From assembly GCA_030562195.1 (NCBI GenBank), contig CM060200.1, positions 39,529,084 to 39,593,083 on the forward strand: DNA of 64,000 bases, read 5' to 3'. Source of the stretch: Nipponacmea schrenckii. Its lineage: Eukaryota; Mollusca; Gastropoda; Lottiidae. The stretch's first letter is position 1, and each line of letters starts with the position of its first letter. A model generated the notes under the pieces. That model was not told where the DNA came from. It searched no databases and saw nothing but the letters and a program-made list of their open reading frames with translations. Shown here piece after piece: positions 35,693-46,699 of the stretch. Both the position numbers and the translations under genes were made by a program.

Positions 35693-38600
35693 TTTTCTGG
35701 AATCAAAACCATTTACGGAACTGGAGCTAAAACCCTATTCCGGAACCAATAGAACACTTTAACATTAAATCCATTATGTCGGTATATGATAGCATAGTTA
35801 TATCGAATGCTCGTATGATAGGAGTCATATGCCCAATTGCAACTTGAAGACATATACGTTGTCTTTTCTTGATTTGAGGAGGTCTGAACGTCTAAAAGTC
35901 AATTTGATTTGAACGAACTAAAACGAATAAAGTAAACCCCTGAGTCGTAATAACTTGACATTTGCTGTTTTATATGTTAAGTTGTGAGTATTCAGAAGGA
36001 CAATTGTCACGATATTTAAAGCACGTGTAAAAAGTACTTAAAAGAAAGACCTGACAAATTGTTTCATCAAACAATATGACAATGTGTAATGATGTTACTG
36101 CAGAAATAAAAATCAATTCTTGATTTATGTGATTTTTATTCCTTTATATACAAGTGCACACGGTGACTATTACAATTTCAGTACATTGCTAGGTTGAAAT
36201 CTCATAAAAGTCAAAATAACAGCGAATGTGCTTGTCTGGTTAATGTGACTTAAATTGAGTTTACTCACTGCCGCTCATCCCCACCCCAACCCCCACGATG
36301 TTTTGGTATCACACTTTTGATTTCCACACCTTTAGAGTATGCTTAAATTCATGAGAAATTGACTTCTTAATGAATTATAGAAACGACAATATTCTTCAAT
36401 TTAAGAAGAACGCCATAACACATCTTTCGAACTCTCCAATGGACTTCAAAACCCAGACGGGGTGGACATATTTCTTATTATTCTCTACTGGTAGATGACA
36501 GCAACTGAGGAAGGCGTACTTTACGTTAAGAAGACAGGAGATAAAATTGCTAACTCAACAAACAAAGCCGTTTACAGACCACTTATTCACGTCGAATCAG
36601 ATAGTCACTAATCCGAAACTAATTCAGGTTGACATTTGCCATAGAACATAACAGGACAACGGTACAGGAAATGAAGCCCATGTTAACAGTATCAAGCAAT
36701 GTAGATTTAACCGCACTTCATGTCCAATTCTAAAGTTTTATGAACTATTTCCACAGATAGGAAATGGTATACTAGAACATGTTGAGAAACCATGGTATTA
36801 GCGTGGCTTTACCTCGCGGCATCACATTTTAGGAAAAAGGTCATGGTAATCAGAACACAAATTTTGTCGATTTCCGGATTTCGAAGTTGATTTTAAGTAA
36901 CTATACGAGACCAAATATTTTAATATACTCTTCTTTGATTAAAAAGGAAACCTAAAGGAAACCATCCAATGTACATAATCCATGTACAATCCACATAAAA
37001 GTGGTCTTTTCGTAATAATGAAACCTTCTTTGCGATTTTTCCTGTAGATGGATACTGAATAAGTCAGTGTTCAACATTACCACTGTGTTTTATTATATAG
37101 CAAACGAATATGATAATTTTGTTGTCTTCGTTTTATCTGGGGATGGGGTTAATATTTGTTTTTTCTCCTCACAAAATATGACCGCGCGCTACTTTGGCTG
37201 TTGCAATGCCTGCCAGTTGAGAAGACCGGGGACCTGTTTCACAAAATTTTAAAGATACAATCAGGATTTTAAGAAATACAGTAACCGGATTGGTAAATAA
37301 AAAGTAAATTTTAGTGATTGACCAATCCGACCATTGGAACACTTAAATCATCCTAAGTTAAGTTGTCGTGAAACAGACTCCTTTAGGAGCATGATTGAAA
37401 ACTTCCAACAGACATTTAATGCATGGCAGGGTCTTCCGTCTTTTACATAAAAATGTTTTAATACTAGTAATTCCCTGAGGGCCCCGACCTTTTAATTGAG
37501 TGACATGTCAGGATTTGAATGAATTCGAATTGTTTTCGATAATTCAGTTTTTAATGGCGCATTTTTCTTAAAAATGATGTTTGTCACGCAAAGAATCTTA
37601 AATATGTAGATTGTTCTACTTAAAAATGGATCGTTTAGGAGATTTTTTAAGAATTTTGATTAAAAATTTCACAGAAATACGTGAACTAAAATTATTATCA
37701 ATAAACATAAATATGGAATGCCAAAACGGAAAAAAAAAACATGCAAAAAAAAACCAAAAGGAATTGAAATTTTAAACTAAGAAATACATATTTTACACTA
37801 ATCTTGAGACCTCGTTTATAGTTTCAGAATATAATTTAATGTTATGAAATTGAATATCTTGGTATAAACGTTTAATTTCTTGGGGTAAAATTTCAACTTC
37901 TTACTGTTTTATTTTTTCTTGCTGGTTTTTCTTTCCGTTTTGGTATTCCAAACTATATCATATACATGTATAAAAAAAAATTTTTTTTAAAATACGCTTC
38001 CGTATCAAACTTCTTCAAAAATTTTAATTTTTCCTATTCTAATTGAGCACACTAATAACTTGTCACAAGGACAGTTGAAAAGAAGTCGTGACATTATTTT
38101 TGATCCTAAAAATTGCTTGCGTGTCATCAAATCCTATCCGTGGACAGGAAAATCTTTACCGGATTGTTTTCGAAGCCAGATGATTGATAAAGATGATTGA
38201 AATTAGAGTTGAGTTGTTGCTGATAAAATATAAAGCTCATGATGACCTTTAAAAAGGCACAAAAGAATTTTATTCAGTTTTAAAGATAAACGTTCTACCC
38301 CCGTTCTGCATCATTAGCAGTTAAAGGGTGCAGTATGAATCATTTTCATTATCAAAAACATGTTGATAAACATGAAATATTTCTTAAGTATGCCATTAAC
38401 ATCAATATCTACTTGATGGAATAGAATTTGTTTTAAAAGGGTCAATTAAAAATGGAACGACCAAATTATTTATTAATCAGTTAGAACTAATTCTAGTTTT
38501 ACACGACATACAAGCTCGATAATATTGGTTAAATCCTTCAAATACGTAGGAGACATTTTCCTCTATAATTACACATTTACGTGTTTATTACGTGTACATT

Positions 38601-40700
38601 AATTTTCTCACATCAAACAAAATAAAATATACGCCCACATTAAAATCTCTTTCGAGCAAGCACTATGTTTGATTTAAATGGAATTATTAAATTAGACGAT
38701 ATTTCGATGAACGGGCTTGGGTTATTACCAATGACTAAGAGGGCCATCATCTGTTCGTTCATGTATTTTTCCAATTTTAGTTGTTCCAAGACAAACCAGC
38801 CATGACTACCAATAGTAATTACAACTATTGCGACGAGTTTGGAAGAATAAATAAGATTGGGTAAATCACACTTTACCATCAAGGGTCGAGTTTCACCGCC
38901 TTGTCATTCCACCCGACAAGAACTTACGAAATATCAACGATCAAACCATTAATACAGATTAGAATTAGAATTAGAATCCAACTACCAACTAACTATTTCT
39001 ACTAACAAGTACATGTACCTAAATTCCGATATTATCATCTGGTGGAACCTAACGTTAACTTTTGATCTACCAACGGGTGGTGTGGGTTAAATGTTGCCAT
39101 AGTCCACCAACCCTGTTATAAAAGAAGATGTTACTAGTATGCAACAAATATTTGAAAATTACCGTGGATATCGTGAAATGGTTCATAAGGTTATTTATAA
39201 AGGCTAGAAATGTAACAACGTTCATTAGTGTGAATATATAAACATTACATATATAAAATATAGTTAATATCAGAAATAAAATACTTTATTTTAAATCTTT
39301 AATTGTGATCAAAATATACTTCATAATACATAAATGATGAATTATGGCCTAACAATAGTTTAATTGATTGCAATAATTCAATAAATGTTACCTGCAATAA
39401 TAATCATTCTTTTTCCTCGATCAAAATTAATCAAAAAAGATAAACTATTTATCACTTTCCTTCACGCCCATGAAGATTCGATTTCAATTTTTTTTTTGTC
39501 GCATGTCTTAATGTCTTGAAAATCGGTTCAGTAACGGTGATTAAACTTCTTAGGTAAGTTGGCGATTCAAAGCACCTTGTTATAAACAGTTGAAGACGGC
39601 ATTCATCTGGACCAAAATGTAAGTATTCGTATAATCACAATGCCCAACGATAGCTTGCCCGCAAGGTAATATACGCCCAGCATTGAATTTGAATGATAAA
39701 TTACTTACTTACATCTATTTATTGTATATAGAATAGATATCCATGTATAAATTGTAAATAATGACTTGCTCGACTTTTCTCAAATTTGAACTTATTTTAT
39801 ACCAACTATATTTTTTGAAATGTTTCCTTATTCTTATAAGTATTTAATAAAACGAATTGTATTGTATTGTTGAATAATAAATTGAGTAATAAACTCAAAA
39901 AACATTCATTGAACACTTTTTTCAATGCCAATGCTTACATTAAGTTACATCGAAATCCATTGAAAATTCCAGCTTCTATAGAACTAATAAATTAAATTTT
40001 GACATAACTTAACTAAGTCAAGGGCGATAACTCAAAAACAGTAGCTACTTTTACATTCACAATAAAATTTGGACATATCCATGTGGGCGTATAAAAAGGA
40101 ACACGAACAACTGACGGCAACTGTCATATCAAAGTTGTCAATAATCTCATGTTAATGCAGTTAATTGATGCTCTCAGATAAATTTGTGAGTTGGGCGCTT
40201 ACTCGCTAAATTGGTGGGGTAGGGATAAGTGTTGAGGATTGGTGCCGACCCCACATCTGTTGGAAATCAGGGAGAGTCTAATGCCGCTCTACTGGCATAA
40301 AGACATTGAATGGAGTTTCCGTACGATATGCCAGATAAGTTCCACAATTGTAGGAATACTCAATATATTTAAATATAGATATATTATCAGCATATGAAAC
40401 GGTGATTTAGTCACACATTTGTTATGTCAATTCAAGGGAGGTAAACTCTACTAAAAACTTGTAACTAAGAACACATACATATTGTATTGCCCAGTGGAGC
40501 CTGAACTGAGAGTAGTACAAGATAAAGTGAACTAACAAAAGAGGTTCGCATCCCTTACATAAAAATGGATCACCTTGCCACACAGCATTTCGCTGAACAA
40601 GCAATTTGATAAACCTATATAATCACTTTTGGATTTGTAGACTTAAATAGAAAATAAAACAAAGAAACAAAGAAAACAATCAAAAGGTCGAAACAATACG
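35693..40700 (+). repeat. large repeat unit, copy 6 (3' copy)
   Basis: It starts inside the block equivalent to 14350 of copy 1 and runs through the rest of the unit, past the point where copy 3b meets the gap. It lacks the Penelope-like insert; at that site it reads gtacataatccatgtacaatccac instead. The equivalent of the 74-codon frame is broken by an extra base near 38195. The right end is uncertain because no other copy extends further. Confidence 0.88.
39703..39883 (+). mobile_element. LINE 3'-tail-like insertion in copy 6
   Basis: Same site and same element as in copy 5, flanked by ttgaatgataaatt (39689-39702) and ttgaataataaatt (39870-39883). It is about 12 bases longer because of an additional ttcttataagta segment. 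It is shared by descent between copies 5 and 6. Confidence 0.6.
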
Positions 40701-42230
40701 ACCTATATATATATACGAATGTTCGCTTTTGATATTCTGAAGAAAAACAAAAGTCGTATTATTGTAATAAGAATAGCGAAGAGACTCTGTAGACAAAATA
40801 ATGTCTAAGAGGTTTTTTGTCTTTACGTTTTATATGTTTATGAAAATAAAACTAGCACTTTTAAATATTTGAGAACAAATAATTGGAGAAAACAATTAGA
40901 GACCATTTGCTATTCAAATAGCAAATAGATTATGTATTTTATGTTTAATGACACATGGCTATTGTATCTTACTGATTAGGATGATTGAAAGTAACCAGTA
41001 ACTGATGCCATTTCGGGTGATAACGATTATGCTTGTTTCGGGGTTTTACCTGGTTAACAGCGCCTATTAATATGTTTTATGCCCTATTGACAAGCGCTAA
41101 GTGATCAGATATCGGTCACGTGATATAGTTAATTGCTACTCAGGACTGGATTCTGTGTTTGACGCTTAGTTTCATATTATTATTCAATTTACCTTCACTG
41201 CTTTAGATTGCTTTTAGCGTCTATGATCTAAAGGTACTTATTACTCCTTACATTGTATCAATCTTTGATTATGGTTTGATCCTAAAATCTAATTTCTGCA
41301 TCAGACCATTCTTAAAAGATGTTAGATACTTCTGTTACAGAATTTCCAAGATTTTTTTATATAAATATCGAAGTTATGTATGTTTTTGGGGGTGTATTCA
41401 TATGGTGCCAACAGTTTTTAAGTCAAAACTTTTTAAATAAAATGTATCAGATGAGGCATTTTGTAATTTGTTCATCGCCCCAGATAAAATGAGAACTGTT
41501 AAATAAAAGGCACTGACACAGGGTTAAAGTTTTGTTTACAATTATCGTGGTGTTAATACTAAGTAACATAAAAGTAATTTTTTGCAAAGTAGACCGGTAA
41601 AATAGATACTATGATTACATTATATATTTTTTTAATTGATATAAAGTAATTATGAAAATCACTGAAAAAATAAATTATATCATTATACTATTATTGCAGT
41701 TTAAATCTTAGTGTTAATGTTATTGGGTAGGCTAAAGCCACATCGACTGTCAACAGAATGAGTGTGACAATGTGGAAACGTGACCAATATTATGTTAATC
41801 AGAAACGGTCATTCTGGAGACAAGTAATTAGGATTTTGTGATGAGAATCTCTAGTTCGATAAGTCAAGGATCGGGTCAGTGTATAAAGCTACTTTGTCAA
41901 TCAACTTCCCTCATCAGTCGATTGTCATCGAGTCTTAATCTAAAATGTCATGTCGTCGAACGTTGGCTATTATCACCTCTCTGATGAGGCGCAAATAAGT
42001 AGGACATGGCAATTGACTATATTTTCTGAAAACCATGAGTAGGAAACTACAAGTGGTGTCTTGAACTACATTCTGATGTCTGTATGTTTCTCATCAAGAT
42101 GCTACTGTATTGGTAAATCAAATCCAACCTTTGAAATGATACACATATGTCTGAATTGTATAGTTTGCAGCGTTAGTCAATGTAACCCAGCGAATACCAA
42201 TAAGACCAAGTGCAACAAATCATTTGCTAA
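40701..42230. other. unassigned AT-rich sequence
   Basis: Unique-looking sequence after the repeat array. No gene, RNA or mobile element was recognised. Confidence 0.55.
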
Positions 42231-42234
42231 CTAC

Positions 42235-42615
42235 GTCTATAACTTTTTCCAGAAATCTCGTTGACAACTTTACAATATGAGACACGAAAACCTGGCCAAT
42301 ACTTTGTTCTTGGATAACAACAGCTGGGGGAAGTAAAAATGGACCACTACATTTTATCAACGTTCGCTAAACTTTAACTGATTTATAGAATTATTATAGA
42401 TAGATATTATTATAGATATTATTATATAGAAGTGTTACATTTCTCAAAATCTCACAAGATCTAACAGAAAATGTTATTTCAGAAGTCATAATATTTCCAA
42501 ATCTAGACGCAAAAATCCTAAAATGGAGGGAGAAAGTCAACCTCTAAAAATGGCACGAACTGCATTCGTATAAAATTATATTTGCATAAAATAATAGTTT
42601 GCATAGTTAAATGAG
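42235..42615 (+). repeat. old dispersed repeat, copy A
   Basis: It shares an ordered series of diverged words with 62240-62560: aactttttccag, gaccaatac/ggccaatactt, cttggataa/cttgagaata, then gcaaaaatcc, ggagggagaaag, gcattcgtat and ttgcata. An interposed ttattatagata microsatellite (42380-42430) is present only here. The family is unknown. Confidence 0.45.
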
Positions 42616-42619
42616 TAAT

Positions 42620-43424
42620 ATGTTATGTACAGTATCTTTCGACAAAAACACAAGTAATTCATCATTTTAGCCACTCTGGGTGATGTAAGGACAGAACCTC
42701 ATTCTTTCTAATCATTTTCTTGCATTGTCTATAGATAAACTAAATCAATTTGAAGACAGTTGAATATTCTGTTCTGCAGTCTGTAATTAAACACAAACAA
42801 AAGGTTAAGAACAATTCGAAATCTTTCATAGCTGTACGGAGTGAAACTAAAACCATTTCCTTAAACCTCACAGAAAAACAATTTGAAGATAGTTGAATAT
42901 TCGATTCTGTAGTCTGTAATTAAACGCAAGTATATTTTTTGTAACAATAGTCTGGTAGCTGCACGATTTCATTCTGAATTCTGTTCAATTGAGTTAATGA
43001 AAGAGTTTTGTAAATTATACAATAATAGCTTTAAAGGAATGATTGGTTTTAGTGATAATACTTCAGTCATAACAATGATGAGCTTTTTAATCGTGCACCA
43101 TTCCCTATTATTGCTATTTTATGAAAGAGATACAGCCACGCAATGCTTTTAGAAAATAATATAACGTCTGCGACATGAAAGTAAAAAAATATATCTATCA
43201 GACGTGAGGCCTTGTGGTGATTCACATTTATGTCTTATATTATGATCAAAATCGAAGATATTCCACGTAATAAAACAGTATATCTGCACAATAATGACAT
43301 TTGGTCACACTCTGGAAGTAAGAAAACAGAAATATTCCATCGGAGCCTGTAGCTTTATCTACCTTGATTCCATCTTAAAGGCAATTTAAATTTTCTGAAT
43401 AGGTTGAGCTTCAGTCTAAAGATT
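42620..43424. other. unassigned sequence with a local word repeat
   Basis: Two similar stretches, tttgaagacagttgaatatt (about 42750) and tttgaagatagttgaatatt (about 42881), each followed by ctgtaattaaac, suggest an old ~135-bp tandem duplication. No gene was found. Confidence 0.45.
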
Positions 43425-43892
43425 TCAATTATAGACAGTTTGATTTCTTCGCTTAAGGTCTGGTGCATTTAATATTGAGTTTAAGGAAGTTAATAGAAAT
43501 TCCATGGATTTTGTAAAATGATCAATGTTAATGCTACTTATGTTGAAGTTTGTTATAAATGATGGGTATTTTATGCTTTCAGCTGTTAGATTGTTCAATG
43601 AATCGATGCTCTGCTCACTATATTTTCTCCATCTCTTACGCCATATGCTTCTTTTAAGTTTCAATCTTTCTGCTTCTGTTCTGAAAAAAAAAGAATGTTA
43701 AAGAAGTTCTTTTAGTCCTGGTAGGCCTGGAGATGATATAACAACTCTATTATTCTTTGGCATCTGCATTGATCTAGGGATTTGTCTATGATCTCTCACA
43801 ACAGGAATACCGATTTCCAACCATCTCATCCTTGTAGCCATCGCATCCGTGTTCGCCAAGTCGTCGTCGTATCCTCGTCGCCAAACTAGCAC
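43425..43892 (-). other. unrecognised pair of minus-strand ORFs, possible exons
   Basis: Two minus-strand frames lie end to end. The first (43892-43698) contains RRGYDDDLANTDAMATRMRW and SSPGLPGLKELL, then a stop. The second, opening near 43680, gives TEAERLKLKRSIWRKRWRKY and ends at 43425. Between them the minus strand reads a pyrimidine run ending ttttcag at 43681, which looks like a splice acceptor for the second frame. Neither starts with a good ATG and no matching donor was found for the first. I recognise no family. They may be terminal exons of an unknown gene, old transposon debris, or chance. Confidence 0.25.
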
Positions 43893-45210
43893 GTCTCACT
43901 TTTTTTTACAAATAATATTTGTTAAGTTGAACGAACATATCCAACATGTCTTGTAAATCAAGTCAAAAAGCGTATATCTTCCAGTTTCGTCAATAAACAA
44001 GTCAAAATGTCCATATGACCCTTTTCGAATGAATTTCAATTTTGGATATAGAAGAATAAAATGATCTTGCATAACGCATTGGCGTAAATATTACCGGCCT
44101 GAATATATTACTTCTCCCTCCGAACAATCAAGTCTATATACGAATCTTATATATTATCATCCAGGTTTATTACTAAAACTAAACTACAAGTTCATTTATT
44201 TTGAAGTCGGGTCAAAAAGTACAAGAAAAATCCCAGTTGATTGTCCACTTGATCTACTAGACGTCAAATGGAGAATTTTTAGACTTGTAATGAGTATAAA
44301 AACTGTCATCAAACCGACCAGACTTCTCAAATCAAGAACTTCCAGTAAAAAATAATTACGAGCTGATCGATTCAATTACTATAGTGTATAGTTAAACTAA
44401 AATTAAACGGTCATTTTTCCCAGTCTGTTATTTCAGCGGCCATCTCGTATCATCCAATTTACCACCTATTTTCATACTAAATCTATTAGTATTATTTACC
44501 TACTTTTTTATATGATTTCCTTTGTTTCAGATTGTGTCTAAACAAAAGGCTTATTTTGTTCAAAGCGACTAGGTCATTGGTTCAAGTTTCCTTGGGCACA
44601 CTACACACATCTATATTCGCCTTAGAACTATATCGATATATCAGTACATACTTAAAATAGCATGTCTATTGTTTCACAAGACGTAAAATTGTGGACCGCA
44701 ATAAATTGTAAAGCTAGGTTATCTTTAACTACAAACACCCATATCCTTGTCCTCGTGACTAGTATTTGAGGTTGAATAATTTTGGAAACCGAATAACCAG
44801 TACCAAAGCGTTATTGTTATCTTTGGACCTCCAATCAACTTGACCTGGTTGTTCTAAAATAAAGTCAAATATTTAAAAGTAAGTTAAGAAACACTGGCCA
44901 AAGTATCAGCCAAGTTAAGCACCACTTTCTTACTATAGTGTGTCGTTATTTTGAATACTTGGCCAACTTACGAACCTTTAAGTACAAAACAAATCTCACG
45001 CTTTCAGCATCTTTTGGTGAAATTATTGATTCTATTTTAACATGTTATAAATTGCATGTTAATTGATTTATTTATCCTAATAATCCAGACCTTAACTTGT
45101 GTAAGCCCCTTTAATATTACACAATATGGTATGATTAATTTTTGATTTGGGCAATTATTTTTTTAAACTGAATTAAAGTGGATACCATATCAGTATATTT
45201 TCTCTCTAGC
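43893..45210. other. unassigned AT-rich sequence
   Basis: No gene or recognisable element. Confidence 0.55.
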
Positions 45211-45224
45211 TTCAGTGTAGGTAG

Positions 45225-45416
45225 AACCGAGGCCGCGTGCGCTACAGACTGTGCACGTAAAAGAACCTCGACAGTTGGAAATAGCAAAAAAGAGTAGGCT
45301 TATGCCATTTTCTGACAAAATTTCCCTCATCGCACACTACATGACGTTGCCCGCCTTAATTAGCCCATAAGGTGCAAAAGAGTAAAACTCCATTCATTTC
45401 ATTTCAGTGTAGGTAG
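45225..45416 (+). mobile_element. 5'-truncated SINE with 14-bp target-site duplication
   Basis: The insert 45225-45402 is bracketed by ttcagtgtaggtag at 45211-45224 and 45403-45416, a perfect 14-bp duplication. It starts at aaccgaggccgcgtg, continues through cctcgacagttgg, agagtaggct, caaaatttccctc and attagcccataagg, and ends in the ATTC/ATTT tail. The equivalent fuller copy at 52987 has a tRNA-like head before accgaggcc, so this copy is 5'-truncated, as expected from LINE-driven retroposition. Confidence 0.85.
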
Positions 45417-46690
45417 TCCAAAATTCATATCCGCAACAGCACTACCGAATTCTTCCACTTTGCCATTTTATGGACTTATTTGGCAACATTATATCAGTGT
45501 CAATGGTGGAAGATGATCAGTCAGTACGTCACGTATTTCCTCTGGATGTTAACTCGGTTACGGTTTGATCCCATTTATGATCAATCTTAATTATACACTC
45601 ACTTCAGATGAAGAAGTACAAAGCCGTTTCAAAGGCCACACGTTGGAAGTTATTCAATTGATTCAAATGACCAAGGCTCGGATGCAAAGATATGAAAGCA
45701 AGTTCTATCAAATGATAAGGTTACTACTGTGAAATATTAAGAGACATATTCCTTTTTTGAAAATATCGGTCGATTAACACGTTTACAACTATTACTACGT
45801 GTTGGTTTTATTAACTAGAACCTCAGAACTTACACACCAATGCACCAGACCACCAATACATTACCATGTTAATTAAATATCATACACCACATTAGCTTGC
45901 GAAATGTTTACAAGTATTATTGTTGATGTCAATGCCAACGAATTATGATTTTAGAACAACAACTAATCATAACAGTCGTCTTATTTATTTATTCAACTTG
46001 TCAATTATACAGTATTCACGATTATCTACAGGTTCTCTATCTTAAATTTCGATACTCTCGCACGCTGTAAGAAGTGGCATTTATCTCATATAGAAGCATG
46101 CGCCTCTGTTCCAGTAGCTAAGCACACTGATTTGTTGATATATCACAAGTTCGCATCCGGTTTCAGGTGAATCTGGAACTACATACTAGGTAATTATTGG
46201 AATTGAAGGTAGCTGGTAATAAGATCGGGATCATTTGTTGAGAAGATCAGATAACTGAACTTAGCACGTGGAGGTTTTCCACTGAGGGTACAATTCCCGA
46301 CCAATAAACAAATTAAATGTAACATCGTAAACTGTAGATAGGACATTATGTAACAACAAAATTACACTATTATGGATATACTACTTCCCTTTAATTTTAA
46401 TAGTGTAATTTTATTGTTATTTATTATATGGACTATGCATACAGGTTTCTACTTTTTTACAATTTATTCTTCAGAGGCCTATTTTATCGAAATTTTTCAC
46501 ATCCAGACGAATTTGCAGCAATCGTCTTTGAGCTGAAAGCATTGTCTTGAAATACAGCTTTTAGTTCTTTTAGATAATATATTTGAAACCTAGTCAAATT
46601 CAAATCACTCAGATTCAGTTGTGTCGTGTTAAAACTTCCGTAAAGCAATTAACAAGGCAACTTCGACTTTAACAGCTTTGTAACACATTA
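45417..46690. other. unassigned sequence with one hairpin
   Basis: No gene. At about 46352-46420 the arms caacaaaattacactatta and taatagtgtaattttattgt form a near-perfect inverted repeat across a ~30-bp loop, which may be a small MITE remnant. Confidence 0.5.
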
Positions 46691-46699
46691 ACTATTCAC

